A stretch of 64,000 nucleotides of DNA from Gemmatimonas sp. (GTDB taxonomy: Bacteria > Gemmatimonadota > Gemmatimonadetes > Gemmatimonadales > Gemmatimonadaceae), in NCBI RefSeq assembly GCF_021298855.1, contig NZ_JAJTHI010000052.1, positions 1-64,000 of the forward strand. The letters run 5' to 3'. Below are positions 1 through 9,072 of this stretch, piece after piece. Position 1 is the first letter of the stretch. Each line of letters begins with the position of its first letter. The notes under the pieces were generated by a model. It did no database searches and was not told the DNA's origin. It saw nothing but the letters and a program-made list of their open reading frames with translations. The translations under genes were made by a program, and so were the position numbers.

Positions 1-3000
1 AAGCCGATGCGCCGGCGCGAGGCGCTGCCTTCCATCAGCGAGTCGGGAGCCGGTACGGCTCCGTTCGCATCGCGACCGGCCCAGGTGTAGCCGAACAGCA
101 GCCGCTGGCCAGCGCTGGCCGGGCGCTCGTCGCGCAACACGTACCACAGCTTCATGGTCGCGTCGTTGCGCCCGCGCCCCCCCTTGTCGGGCGCGACCCC
201 CGTGACGGCGCGATCCACGCGCAGCCGAAGCGTCAGGCGCGGAAACGCCGCGGGGGCAAAGCGAAACGCCACGGTCGTCATCTTCATCGCGCTGCGCCTG
301 GTGCGCAGTCGGCAGCCCCGCCCGTTTTCCGTGTCCGACGTCACCATGGAGAAACCGTTGGTCGGACTGCCCTCGGTGCCGCCGTTCCCCGCGTCGTATA
401 CGAACTCGTACTCCTCGCGGAACTGCCGCATGTCGTCATGGTCACACCGCATGTCGATGCCGTGGGGGAGCAGATCACCCGTGGCTTCCACGGCAGGGCC
501 GCCCGCCAGCGACTCGAGTTCGTTCATGCGAAAGGTGCGGGCGGGCGTCCACCCGGAACGCCCGGACGGCAACGGCTGCCGTGGACGGCGTGGCTGCGCC
601 GAGGGTTGGATCGGGGCGGGCATGGCGGTCGGTGCCTGGGAGGCCGTGGCGCGACGCCACGTGCTGTCGGCCCCAGGCGCCAACGCGCCCAATTCATTGA
701 GCGTGAGCACGACGCTTTCCAGCACGCTTTCCTGCGGAAAGGCCGAGGCGCTGCGGGCCGCGATATGGTCACCCCGCAGCGCCCCGAGGTGTACCGAAGG
801 CAGGCCATCGGGAATGCGCGCGGCGCTGCGGGTCACGACCCCGTCGTTCTCTTCCGCAAATCGGCCGATGCGCTTGGTGAGCTTCATCCACGGATGCGCT
901 TCGCGCATGTCGGCGTGCAGCGACAGCGTGTAGACGGGCACCTGCGCCACCACGCGCTGGCCTTCGTTGCTCCAGAAGGCGGCGCGCGTGGCGGGCCACA
1001 GCGACTCGACGGCGCGGCTGGTGTCGCAGGCGGCGGCGCGTGGGCGCGTGATGACCGCGCGCAGCAGGGCATCCGGCAGGTCTGCCCGCTCGGCCACCGG
1101 GGTGCCGCCATGCGGCGTGGCAATCGTCACCACCGCCGCCACCTGGCGTTCGGCAAACTGCGGGTCACGGGCGAGGGCGTGCAGGGCGTCGAGGCCGCCC
1201 TTCGAGTAGCCCACCAGCAGGTACCGTGGCCGGGCATACCCGCGGGCGAGACGGCGCTCGGTATCGTCGCGCAGCTGCTGCAGCAGGGCGTTGGCATTGT
1301 CGCTGCTGCTGCACCGGCCATCGGTCACGGCGGTGATGGTCCGCATGCCGAGCTGCTCCCGCACGCTGCGCACGCCGCGTCGCCAGATCTCGTCGTCGAA
1401 CAGTTCGCCGAAGATCCCCGGGACGTACACCAGTGCCACCTCGGGAACGGGCGCGTCGTACAGGGTGGCAACCGAGGGCTGCTCCACCTGTCGCAGCAGC
1501 TCGCGCTCCTTGAAGACCTCCCCGAAGAGACGCGACGGGAGCGTACTGTCGAGCGCCAGCGGGGCGAGGCCGCGGTGCAGGCGGGGGCGCAGCTCGTGGT
1601 GCCACTGCTGCGCGAACGCCATGTCGCGCGGGTCGCTGATGGAGTCGGACTCCGGCGCCGAAAGCACCGCATCGAGGTAGTACGGCAGCGTCCAGGCAGC
1701 CATGGCGGCGCGACGCAGCGCATCGCCGGCCCCGGCGGTCGCGGTGTTCGGGGCGGCCCCGCGTGCCGTGGCGCGGGCGGCGGGGGCACGCCACACGTCG
1801 CGGAGCGCAGCCAGCGGCGCCAACTCCGGAATGCCGCGCAGGCGCGCTTCGGTGCGCTCGAGCAGGCGGGTGAGGCTGTCGCTGTTCAGCGAAGCCGGGA
1901 GCGGGTCGAAGAGCGCAAGCAGCGTATCGACGTGACCGGTGACGCCCTCGACGACGCGGGTCTGGCGCAGGGCCGCGCGCGTGCGATCGACGGCCCGTTG
2001 GCGCGTGGCGCGCGCGGTTGCGCTGGGGCGCACGGCGGCGGCCAGCGTGCGTGCGGTTTCCTGATCGAAGTACTCCGCCGAGAGCGTGATGGGCCGGACC
2101 CGGCGCAGGAAGGCGGCATCGGGGTGGTCATCGTCCCGGTGGGTGGCAATCTGCCGCGGGGCGGAGGCGAGGCTGTCGGCCACGGCCCGCGCGTCGTGTG
2201 GCGCATGGGCCACGGCCCGGTGAAAGAGTTGCCGTTCGGAGAGGCCCACGACCTGCATCACTTCGTGGCTTCGCACGTGGGCCGGCACGGTGGTGTGCGT
2301 GCTGGCCACGAGACCGAGCGTGGAGCGTGCCCCCAGCGCACCGTGCGTCCGGACCATCTGCACGAACCGACCGAGCGACCCGGCCCAGCAGAAGCCATCG
2401 CGCAGGTTCACCACGAGATCGGGGGCGTTCTCCACCTGCTTGTCGGCGCTGCGGATGAGCCGGAACGGCGCATCAGGGTAGGGCCCCGCCATGGTGGCCC
2501 CGCGCATGACCGTGTCGGGGACCCAGCGGGCCGCGCCGCTCTCGGAGACGAGTGAATCGGGGATGGCGAGCGGATTGCCGGTGACGCGCAGGTACTGCAC
2601 GGCGCCATCGGGACGCCAGCGCAGCCTGGCCTCCCCGCGGTCGGCACTGTGAATGACCACGTAGCGGTCATCCGCACGCACTTCGAGCCACGTGATCAGG
2701 TCCACCCCCGGCAGGCGCTGCGCGGCCTCGGCGAAGGTGCGGCGGCGCTGCAGGTCGGCGAAGTAGACGTTGACCATGCTGGCGAGTGCCAACGTGACCA
2801 CACTCACTTCATCCGCGCGCGTCAGGCGTCCCGAATCGCGGCGCACGAGACCCGCCCGGCGCAGCGCCGCGTCGAGCGAGACCGGGGTGAGCCGGCGCTC
2901 CGGCTGCCCTTCGCCAAACGCCCCGGCGTTGCCGTGGTCGGAGACGATGAACTGCCGCACTGCCGTGTCGCCCCGCGCAGCCAGCGAATCGCTCACGCGC

Positions 3001-3632
3001 GTCATCATGGCGTCGAGCCGCTGGAGATAGCGGTGCAGCCCGCCCAGGTGCGTATGCGCAATGGCGTCGGCGCCACCCAGAAACACCACGTGGTGGTCAC
3101 GCGTGAAGTGCTCGAGCACATCACGCTCGGCATCCGCGAGCTCCCGGTCGGCCAGCCGGTCCCCCTCGAAGTACATGAGGGGCTCCGTGATGGGATCGAA
3201 GAACCAGTCGAAGGCGCGCATGTAGTTGAACGGGCTCGCCTGCCGCGCGAAGACCTGCCGCGGGTCGTCGTTCACCTGCATGGCGTCGAGATCGAACCAG
3301 CTCGCTTCCACCGAGCGGAGGGTCCCGCGGGGACCGAACAGCCGGCTGGCACCCATTACCTCGGTCCACGCCGGGTGACTCATGGACGGATAGGGCGCCA
3401 CATGGCGCCCCGCGTGGTCGAACGCGCGAAAGAGGCCGCGGCGTCGCGCCTCGATGAAGGCGTCGTAGCTCAAGCCATCAACGGCCCAGACAAGCGTGCG
3501 CGCGCCGCGCGAAACGGCCGCGCCCTGCACCGCGGCCGCGCCCGGCGCTGTCGCAGGGGGTGCCGCGACCGGTATGCCGGCCAGGGCGGCCGGAAGGAGA
3601 AGGCCGAGGACGAGGCGCCGGCCGTGCTCCAT
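1..3632 (-). CDS. Partial giant exported fusion: alkaline-phosphatase-superfamily domain + lipase-type alpha/beta hydrolase + C-terminal beta domain
   Basis: The reading frame opens at an ATG at 3632 (minus), 5 nt after the M20 stop, and stays open for 1,210 codons to the left edge, so the 3' end is missing. Residues 1-35 look like a signal peptide. Residues about 45-450 resemble the type I phosphodiesterase/nucleotide pyrophosphatase fold: metal Asp52 (VDGLS), PSMSHP with likely nucleophile Ser85, Asp189/His193, SDHGN at 231-235 and a late His430 (THG). Residues about 730-1000 form an alpha/beta hydrolase with GYSKGG (Ser810), NDGVV (Asp930) and GDH (His956), a complete Ser-Asp-His triad. 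A proline-rich linker near 1020-1045 leads to a beta-rich end faintly like DUF3047. The coding frame was read by hand; opposite-strand frames here are shadows. Substrate unknown; probably periplasmic or surface exposed. Confidence 0.8.
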   Translation of the reverse strand, partial: MEHGRRLVLGLLLPAALAGIPVAAPPATAPGAAAVQGAAVSRGARTLVWAVDGLSYDAFIEARRRGLFRAFDHAGRHVAPYPSMSHPAWTEVMGASRLFGPRGTLRSVEASWFDLDAMQVNDDPRQVFARQASPFNYMRAFDWFFDPITEPLMYFEGDRLADRELADAERDVLEHFTRDHHVVFLGGADAIAHTHLGGLHRYLQRLDAMMTRVSDSLAARGDTAVRQFIVSDHGNAGAFGEGQPERRLTPVSLDAALRRAGLVRRDSGRLTRADEVSVVTLALASMVNVYFADLQRRRTFAEAAQRLPGVDLITWLEVRADDRYVVIHSADRGEARLRWRPDGAVQYLRVTGNPLAIPDSLVSESGAARWVPDTVMRGATMAGPYPDAPFRLIRSADKQVENAPDLVVNLRDGFCWAGSLGRFVQMVRTHGALGARSTLGLVASTHTTVPAHVRSHEVMQVVGLSERQLFHRAVAHAPHDARAVADSLASAPRQIATHRDDDHPDAAFLRRVRPITLSAEYFDQETARTLAAAVRPSATARATRQRAVDRTRAALRQTRVVEGVTGHVDTLLALFDPLPASLNSDSLTRLLERTEARLRGIPELAPLAALRDVWRAPAARATARGAAPNTATAGAGDALRRAAMAAWTLPYYLDAVLSAPESDSISDPRDMAFAQQWHHELRPRLHRGLAPLALDSTLPSRLFGEVFKERELLRQVEQPSVATLYDAPVPEVALVYVPGIFGELFDDEIWRRGVRSVREQLGMRTITAVTDGRCSSSDNANALLQQLRDDTERRLARGYARPRYLLVGYSKGGLDALHALARDPQFAERQVAAVVTIATPHGGTPVAERADLPDALLRAVITRPRAAACDTSRAVESLWPATRAAFWSNEGQRVVAQVPVYTLSLHADMREAHPWMKLTKRIGRFAEENDGVVTRSAARIPDGLPSVHLGALRGDHIAARSASAFPQESVLESVVLTLNELGALAPGADSTWRRATASQAPTAMPAPIQPSAQPRRPRQPLPSGRSGWTPARTFRMNELESLAGGPAVEATGDLLPHGIDMRCDHDDMRQFREEYEFVYDAGNGGTEGSPTNGFSMVTSDTENGRGCRLRTRRSAMKMTTVAFRFAPAAFPRLTLRLRVDRAVTGVAPDKGGRGRNDATMKLWYVLRDERPASAGQRLLFGYTWAGRDANGAVPAPDSLMEGSASRRRIG

Positions 3633-3637
3633 GGTGT

Positions 3638-4936
3638 TCAGGGAACGATCTTGGCCGGCGGCACCACCTTCACCCCATCGGCGAAGGTGGCCGTGAGCAG
3701 GTACAGCAGCTTGGTGCTGGGGAGTGCGGTCGAGGCGAGCGCATACTCCGTGAGCTGGTGTGCGCCGTTGGCCTTCGAGCCGCCAATGGCAATGGAGGGG
3801 ATCTTGCGCACGACGCCCGGGTTGGCGTCGGTGGCGCCGGTGGCGACGGCTTCCATGGCCCCGGGCATGCCGGTGCTGATACCGAGTGCCCGGTTGATGT
3901 CGACGGCCGTCTGCACGAGCGGGTGCGCACGAGCGCCGGCGAGCTGCTTCTCGGTGCCACCGGCCTGGTTCTTCTGCTCGATCTCGACGCGCAGCCCGAC
4001 CTTGTACTCGGTCGCCACCTCCTGCGTGACCCGCGTGATGGTGCGATCGAGGGAGTCGAGCAGGACCGGGTCGCTGCTGCGGAGGTCGACCGTGAAGTAG
4101 AGCTCCTGCGGCACCGCATTGAAGATGTTGCCGCCGTGGATCTGCCCGATGTTCATCACGGCGCCATCGGGGAGGGCGGGAAACTGCAGCTGGTACAACC
4201 GATCGATGGCCGCGGCAACCGCGCGGACGGGCGTGGGACGGCCGCGCGAGGCGAGCGTGTGCGCGCCGGGGCCGGTGAACACGTACTTGGTCCAGTAGAT
4301 GCCCAGCGCGCCGTAGGCGACGCTGCCGAACGCCCCGTCGGGCACGATGAGCAGGTCGGGGCGCGGGTTGGTGCGGAGCCAGTACTCGGCACCCTTGAGC
4401 CCCAGCTCCTCCTGCGTGGTGCCGATGAAGATGATGTCGCCCTTGCTGGCGAACCGGGTGGCGTTCATGGTGCGCAGCGTGGCCAGCATGTTGGCCACCG
4501 AGGCGGTGTTGTCACCCACCCCCGGCGCGAACAGCGTGTCCCCGCTGCGCCGCACCTTGCGCGGCGTGTCGTTGGGGAAGACCACGTCCATATGCGCCAT
4601 GATGACAATGGTCGGCCCGCCGCCGGTGCCCTTGCGGACGGCCACGACGTTGCCGATGGAGTCCACGGTGGGCTTGAGTCCCTCCTTCTCGAACGCCGCC
4701 TTCACGTAGGCGCCGCGCGCCTGCTCCTGCCCCGACTTGCCGGGCATCTCGGTGAGGCGCACCCACTCCTCGAGCTGTTGCGGAAAGTTCTTCTCGAGCA
4801 TGGCCATGGCCGACTTCACGTCGGCACGCGCGAGGAGGGTGGGATCCCAGCTGGTGGGGTACGGGGCCGGCTGCTGCGCCGCGAGCGGGGCGGCGGCGAG
4901 GAGCAGGGCGGACAGGGCGACGGAGAGGGGGCGCAT
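3638..4936 (-). CDS. Exported M20 family metallopeptidase
   Basis: Zinc peptidase/deacylase of the M20 family, 432 aa. The start at 4936 (MRPLSVALSALLLAAAP) gives a clean signal peptide ending near AAQQ; the frame extends further upstream but that extension is not protein-like. Visible family motifs are HMDVVF (first metal His/Asp), GVGDN (bridging Asp), TTQEELG (catalytic Glu and metal Glu) and a late GGSKANGAHQ segment. Length is usual for M20 carboxypeptidase/dipeptidase-like proteins. It probably trims or hydrolyses peptides in the periplasm. The stop is 5 nt upstream of the giant fusion gene, so the two are likely one transcript. Exact substrate cannot be told. Confidence 0.88.
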   Translation of the reverse strand: MRPLSVALSALLLAAAPLAAQQPAPYPTSWDPTLLARADVKSAMAMLEKNFPQQLEEWVRLTEMPGKSGQEQARGAYVKAAFEKEGLKPTVDSIGNVVAVRKGTGGGPTIVIMAHMDVVFPNDTPRKVRRSGDTLFAPGVGDNTASVANMLATLRTMNATRFASKGDIIFIGTTQEELGLKGAEYWLRTNPRPDLLIVPDGAFGSVAYGALGIYWTKYVFTGPGAHTLASRGRPTPVRAVAAAIDRLYQLQFPALPDGAVMNIGQIHGGNIFNAVPQELYFTVDLRSSDPVLLDSLDRTITRVTQEVATEYKVGLRVEIEQKNQAGGTEKQLAGARAHPLVQTAVDINRALGISTGMPGAMEAVATGATDANPGVVRKIPSIAIGGSKANGAHQLTEYALASTALPSTKLLYLLTATFADGVKVVPPAKIVP

Positions 4937-4979
4937 GGGATCGTGATGGGGAGATGACGCGGCACCCGAACCCCGCGCT

Positions 4980-5011
4980 CGACACCCGAAACGGCTCCGT
5001 TCCGGGTGCCG
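4980..5011. repeat. Imperfect inverted repeat, possible terminator of the fumarase gene
   Basis: Arms at 4980-4993 and 4998-5011 pair at 12 of 14 positions around a tiny loop, and a looser outer pair (CACCCGAA near 4963, TGCGGGT near 5020) flanks them. It lies between the fumarase stop and the M20 start, both minus. There is no clear T tract, so a role as terminator is only possible; it may be another of the palindromic intergenic units of this genome. Confidence 0.45.
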
Positions 5012-5048
5012 AGTTGGCGGTGCGGGTCGTTGGTTTTCGCGACGCTGG

Positions 5049-6575
5049 TCAGGCCAGAATTGGCAGACCCTTGGCGATCTTGTCTTTCCACACGGACGGT
5101 CCGGTCTCGTGCACGTTGTCGCCGGTGGCATCCACCGCGACGGTTACGGGCATATCCGCCACGTCGAACTCGTAGATGGCTTCCATCCCGAGGTCGGCGA
5201 AGGCCACCACCCGCGACGACCGGATGGCCTTGGAGACCAGATACGCGGCGCCTCCCACGGCCATCAGGTACGCGGCCTTGTGCCGGCGTATGGCCTCAAG
5301 TCCGGCCGGTCCGCGCTCGGCCTTGCCAACCATGGCAATGAGTCCGGTCCTGGCCAGCATCATCTCGGTGAACTTGTCCATGCGGGTGGCCGTGGTGGGG
5401 CCGGCCGGGCCCACCGCTTCGTCGCGCACCGGATCCACCGGGCCCACGTAGTAGATCACGCGATTCGTGAAATCGACGCCGTCGGGGAGTCCTTCGCCAC
5501 TCGCAAAGAGATCGGCAATGCGCTTGTGCGCCGCGTCGCGGCCGGTGAGCATCCTGCCGTTGAGCAGCAGCCGGTCACCGGCCTTCCACGTGGCGACGAT
5601 CTCCGGCGTGAGCGTGTCGAGATTCACGCGCTTGGCGTTCACATCGGGGCGCCACGTGATGTCGGGCCAGTCGCTCAGCTTGGGCACCGGCAGCTGCGCC
5701 ACTCCGCTGCCGTCCAGCCAGAAGTGTGCGTGACGAGTGGCCGCGCAGTTCGGAATCATGGCGATGGGCTTGGACGCGGCGTGCGTGGGATAGTCCCAGA
5801 TCTTCACGTCGAGGACGGTGCTGAGCCCACCGAGTCCCTGGGCCCCGATGCCGAGGGCGTTGATCTTGTCGTGCAGCTCGATGCGCAGCTCCTCGATCTT
5901 GTTCTGCGGCCCGCGCTGCTTGAGCTGCGCCATGTCGATGTGCTCCATGAGCGACTCCTTCGCCATGAGCATGGCCTTCTCGGCGCTGCCGCCAATGCCG
6001 ATCCCCAGCATGCCCGGGGGGCACCAGCCGGCGCCCATGAGCGGCACCGTCTTGAGCACCCACTCCACGATACTGTCGCTGGGGTTGAGCATGGCGAACT
6101 TGCTCTTGTTCTCCGAGCCGCCGCCCTTGGCGCCCAGCTTCACCTCGACCTTGTCGCCGGGGACGAGCTCCACGTGCACCACGGCCGGCGTGTTGTCGCG
6201 CGTATTCTTCCGTCCGAAGGCCGGGTCGGCCACGATGCTCGCCCGCAGGATATTCTCGGGAAGCAGGTACGCGCGGCGGACCCCTTCATCGACCATCTCC
6301 TGAATGGAGAGCGTGGCGTCCCACCGGACGTGCATGCCGACCTTGAGGAACACCACCACACTGCCCGTGTCCTGGCAGATGGGCCGATGCCCTTCGGCGC
6401 ACATGCGCGAGTTGGTGAGAATCTGGGCGATGGCATCCTTCGCGGCGGGGGACTGCTCCTTCTCGTACGCATCAGCCAGCGCGTGGATGTAGTCCAGCGG
6501 GTGGTAGTACGAGATGTGCTGGAGCGCGTCCGCGATGGACTGGATGAAGTCGGCCTGAGTGATGGTGGTGGTCAT
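5049..6575 (-). CDS. fumA: Class I (iron-sulfur) fumarate hydratase
   Basis: Reversible hydration of fumarate to L-malate in the TCA cycle, cytoplasmic. The 508-aa single-chain architecture carries both class I fumarase regions: an N-terminal [4Fe-4S] catalytic part with cysteine motifs ICQDTG, GAGWCPPG and NCAATRH, and a C-terminal part with GRDAAHKR, YYVGPVDP and GPTTATRMD. All three cluster cysteines are present. The ATG at 6575 is used; the next upstream region is a non-coding GC-rich repeat. It is followed by the M20 gene after a 112-nt gap with a hairpin. The assignment to class I is firm; the fumA symbol is by family only. Confidence 0.95.
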   Translation of the reverse strand: MTTTITQADFIQSIADALQHISYYHPLDYIHALADAYEKEQSPAAKDAIAQILTNSRMCAEGHRPICQDTGSVVVFLKVGMHVRWDATLSIQEMVDEGVRRAYLLPENILRASIVADPAFGRKNTRDNTPAVVHVELVPGDKVEVKLGAKGGGSENKSKFAMLNPSDSIVEWVLKTVPLMGAGWCPPGMLGIGIGGSAEKAMLMAKESLMEHIDMAQLKQRGPQNKIEELRIELHDKINALGIGAQGLGGLSTVLDVKIWDYPTHAASKPIAMIPNCAATRHAHFWLDGSGVAQLPVPKLSDWPDITWRPDVNAKRVNLDTLTPEIVATWKAGDRLLLNGRMLTGRDAAHKRIADLFASGEGLPDGVDFTNRVIYYVGPVDPVRDEAVGPAGPTTATRMDKFTEMMLARTGLIAMVGKAERGPAGLEAIRRHKAAYLMAVGGAAYLVSKAIRSSRVVAFADLGMEAIYEFDVADMPVTVAVDATGDNVHETGPSVWKDKIAKGLPILA

Positions 6576-6594
6576 GCCCTAAATAAAGCAGGGG

Positions 6595-6616
6595 GCCGGG
6601 AGCCGGGAGCCGGGGG
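6595..6616. repeat. Short GC-rich direct repeat
   Basis: Three head-to-tail copies of GCCGGGA/G lie between the divergent fumarase and dioxygenase genes. No function can be assigned; it is simple repeat of the same flavour as other intergenic spacers here. Confidence 0.5.
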
Positions 6617-6648
6617 CGTGGGGCAGGCTGCGGGTGAAGAAACACCGA

Positions 6649-6678
6649 ATGACATGAAACCCAGGAGCGCCCTACGAT
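6649..6678 (+). promoter_or_regulatory. Predicted promoter of the dioxygenase-kynureninase genes (leaderless start)
   Basis: A sigma70-like pair, ATGACA (6649-6654, like TTGACA) and TACGAT (6673-6678, like TATAAT), is spaced by 18 nt. The expected start of transcription would fall at about 6685, that is on the ATG at 6686, predicting a leaderless mRNA; consistent with this, no ribosome binding site precedes the ATG. Prediction from spacing and sequence only. Confidence 0.4.
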
Positions 6679-6685
6679 TCTTCGG

Positions 6686-7798
6686 ATGACACTCGCCCAG
6701 TACGCTGTCGATCCGGTCACCGGGTTCGTGCCGCCGGTTCCGCTGCCGCCACGGCTGCCGACGCCCTTTGCCGCGTGGGATGCGTTGGTGCCGGAATTGA
6801 GTGCGCTGATTCGGTCGCGCCGCCTGCGCGGGGTGCTGCGGGCGCTACCGGTGGCCGATGTGGCGGCGCTGGAAACGGAAGGCGACCGGGAGCGGGCCTT
6901 GCTGCTGCTCACGCACTTCGCGAACGCCCATGTCTGGGGTGGCGATACTGCGGCCCTGCGATTGCCCGCGTCCGTGTCGGTGCCGCTCTGCACGCTGGCC
7001 AACGCCATGGGGCGCCAACCCATTGCGCACTACGCCACCACCACGCTCACGAACTGGCAGCTGGTGGACGCGGCGCAGCCGCTCTCGGTGGACAACGCCC
7101 GCACGATCATCCAGTTCCTGGGCGGCGTGGACGAAGACTGGTTCTTCGTGGCCAGCATGGGGGTGGAACTGGCCGGTGCGCCGCTGCTGCCGGTCGTGGC
7201 GGCCGCGGTGCAGCACGCGCACTCGGGGACCGACCAGGAACTCGCCGTCACCCTCGACGCGTTCGCGGCGGGCATGACGGCGGTGCACGAGGCGCTCGAG
7301 GCGGTGCGGCGATGGTGTGACCCGGCCACGTACTACTTGCGGGTGCGGCCGTTCGTTGCGGGGTGGCCGCAGCCGGGGGTGATATACGAGGGCGTGTCCG
7401 ACGAGCCGCGGCGGCTCATCGGCGGCAGCGCCGCGCAAAGCGCGCTGCTGCAACTGTTCGATGCCATGCTGGGCGTGCACCACGCTGACGCGCCGGCCGG
7501 CGCGTACCTGCGCACCGTGCGTGCGTTCATGCCGCCACGGCATCGCGCCTTCGTGGAAGACACGGAGCGCGACTCCCGGGTCCGCGAACGCGTGAAGCGT
7601 GGTACGGTGGCGCTCCAGGGGGCGTACAACGCGGCGTTGCAGCGCATTGCCGCCTTCCGCGATGCACACATGCGGCTCGCGCACGATTACATCGTGGCGC
7701 CGTCGGCGTCCGGGCGCGATACCACGGGGACCGGTGGCACCGCGCTGGACACCTTCCTGCGGGGCGCGCATCGCTCGACCAGCGATGCGAAGCTCTGA
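6686..7798 (+). CDS. Indoleamine 2,3-dioxygenase family haem enzyme
   Basis: Opens the indole ring of L-tryptophan with O2 to give N-formylkynurenine, the first step of the kynurenine pathway; cytoplasmic haem protein. The 370-aa length fits the IDO family and not the shorter bacterial tryptophan 2,3-dioxygenase. Key signature: FRDAH at 325-328 followed by YI, matching the F-R-x-x-H...Y-I pattern around the proximal haem ligand of human IDO1, so His328 is the likely ligand. PPRHRAF (about 290) and the middle GGxS segment (GGSAAQS) also fit the family. Kynureninase follows 23 nt later, which fixes the pathway context. Family assignment is strong; substrate is inferred from context. Confidence 0.88.
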   Translation: MTLAQYAVDPVTGFVPPVPLPPRLPTPFAAWDALVPELSALIRSRRLRGVLRALPVADVAALETEGDRERALLLLTHFANAHVWGGDTAALRLPASVSVPLCTLANAMGRQPIAHYATTTLTNWQLVDAAQPLSVDNARTIIQFLGGVDEDWFFVASMGVELAGAPLLPVVAAAVQHAHSGTDQELAVTLDAFAAGMTAVHEALEAVRRWCDPATYYLRVRPFVAGWPQPGVIYEGVSDEPRRLIGGSAAQSALLQLFDAMLGVHHADAPAGAYLRTVRAFMPPRHRAFVEDTERDSRVRERVKRGTVALQGAYNAALQRIAAFRDAHMRLAHDYIVAPSASGRDTTGTGGTALDTFLRGAHRSTSDAKL

Positions 7799-7821
7799 TC
7801 CTCTCACGCCTTGATGTGCTC

Positions 7822-9066
7822 ATGACCCCCCTTCCCACGGCCGCCGACGTGGCGGCGCTCGACGCGGCCGATCCGCTGCGGCACTTCCGGGAACGTTTCA
7901 CGCTCCCCGAGGGCGTGATCTACCTCGATGGCAACTCGCTGGGCGCGCTGCCGCGTCAGACGCCCGACCGTGTAGCCGGGGTCCTGCACGGCGAGTGGGG
8001 GGACGGGCTCATCCGCAGCTGGAACAGCGCCGGGTGGATCTCGGCCCCGCAGCGAGTGGGGGCGAAGATCGCCCGCCTCGTGGGCGCGGCGCCACACGAG
8101 GTGATCGTGGCGGACTCCACGTCGGTGAACCTGCACAAGCTCATCGTGGCCGCACTGTCCGCGCAGCGGGGGCGCCATGTGGTGCTGTCGGAGCCTGGCA
8201 ACTTTCCCACCGATCTCTACATGGCGGAGACGGCCATCGGTTCGCTCGGTGCAGGGCACCGGCTGGCATTGGCGCCGCGTGACGTACTGGTGGCGCACAT
8301 CACGCGCGATACGGCACTGGTGATGCTCACCCACGTGCACTACAAGACGGCCGACATGTACGACATGGCGGCCATCACGGCGGCCGCGCACGCCCAGGGG
8401 GCCCTCGTGCTCTGGGATCTCAGCCACTCGGTGGGTGCCGTCCCGCTGCAGCTCAGCGCCTGCCAGGCGGATCTGGCCGTGGGGTGCGGCTACAAGTTCC
8501 TCAACGGCGGTCCGGGGGCGCCGGCGTTTCTGTACGTCGCCGCGCGACACCAGGCCGCCCTGCAGTCACCGCTCGGGGGGTGGATGGGGCACGCCCGTCC
8601 CTTCGAGTTCGTGGACGGGTACGAACCGGCTCCGGGCATCGCCCGCTTTCTGTGCGGGACCCCACCCATCCTTGCGGTGGCGGCGCTCGAGAGCGGCGTC
8701 GATCTGCATCTGGAAGCGGACATGGGACAGATCGCGGCCAAGTCGCGTGCGCTCGCGACGCTGTTCATCGAACTGGTGGAGGCGCACTGCCACGCGTACG
8801 ACGTGACGCTGGTTGGGCCGCCGCCGGGCGCCCCGCGCGGCAGTCACGTGTCGTTCCGGCATCCTGCCGGCTACGCCATCATGCAGGCGCTCATCGATCG
8901 CGGCGTGATCGGCGACTTCCGGGCGCCGGACATCATGCGGTTCGGGCTGACCCCGCTCTACCTGCGCTTTGCCGACGTGGCGCGCGCGGTGGAGATCCTG
9001 GCCGACGTGCTGCGCACCGAGGCGTGGCGTGCGCCCGCGTATCAGGTGCGTCGCGCGGTCACCTGA
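7822..9066 (+). CDS. kynU: Kynureninase
   Basis: PLP enzyme that cleaves L-kynurenine to anthranilate and L-alanine (or 3-hydroxykynurenine to 3-hydroxyanthranilate). About 414 aa, as usual. Motifs: YLDGNSLGALP near the N terminus, FPTDLY, the WDLSHSVGA segment with the PLP Asp, and CGYKFLNGGPG with Schiff-base Lys225. The start is taken at ATG 7822; a GTG at 7816 in the same frame is possible and would add two residues. It sits between the IDO gene and the ureohydrolase (6 nt). Because the downstream operon handles anthranilate and no 3-hydroxyanthranilate dioxygenase is present, anthranilate is the expected product. Confidence 0.95.
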   Translation: MTPLPTAADVAALDAADPLRHFRERFTLPEGVIYLDGNSLGALPRQTPDRVAGVLHGEWGDGLIRSWNSAGWISAPQRVGAKIARLVGAAPHEVIVADSTSVNLHKLIVAALSAQRGRHVVLSEPGNFPTDLYMAETAIGSLGAGHRLALAPRDVLVAHITRDTALVMLTHVHYKTADMYDMAAITAAAHAQGALVLWDLSHSVGAVPLQLSACQADLAVGCGYKFLNGGPGAPAFLYVAARHQAALQSPLGGWMGHARPFEFVDGYEPAPGIARFLCGTPPILAVAALESGVDLHLEADMGQIAAKSRALATLFIELVEAHCHAYDVTLVGPPPGAPRGSHVSFRHPAGYAIMQALIDRGVIGDFRAPDIMRFGLTPLYLRFADVARAVEILADVLRTEAWRAPAYQVRRAVT

Positions 9067-9072
9067 CTCGCG

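Noticed and set aside
438-4957. Long open frames on the plus strand (438-2555, 2649-4100, 3560-4957)
   Set aside because: They lie opposite the giant fusion and M20 genes, are rich in Arg, His and Gly with no motifs, and are typical antisense shadows of high-GC genes. The minus frame has signal peptides and complete catalytic motifs.
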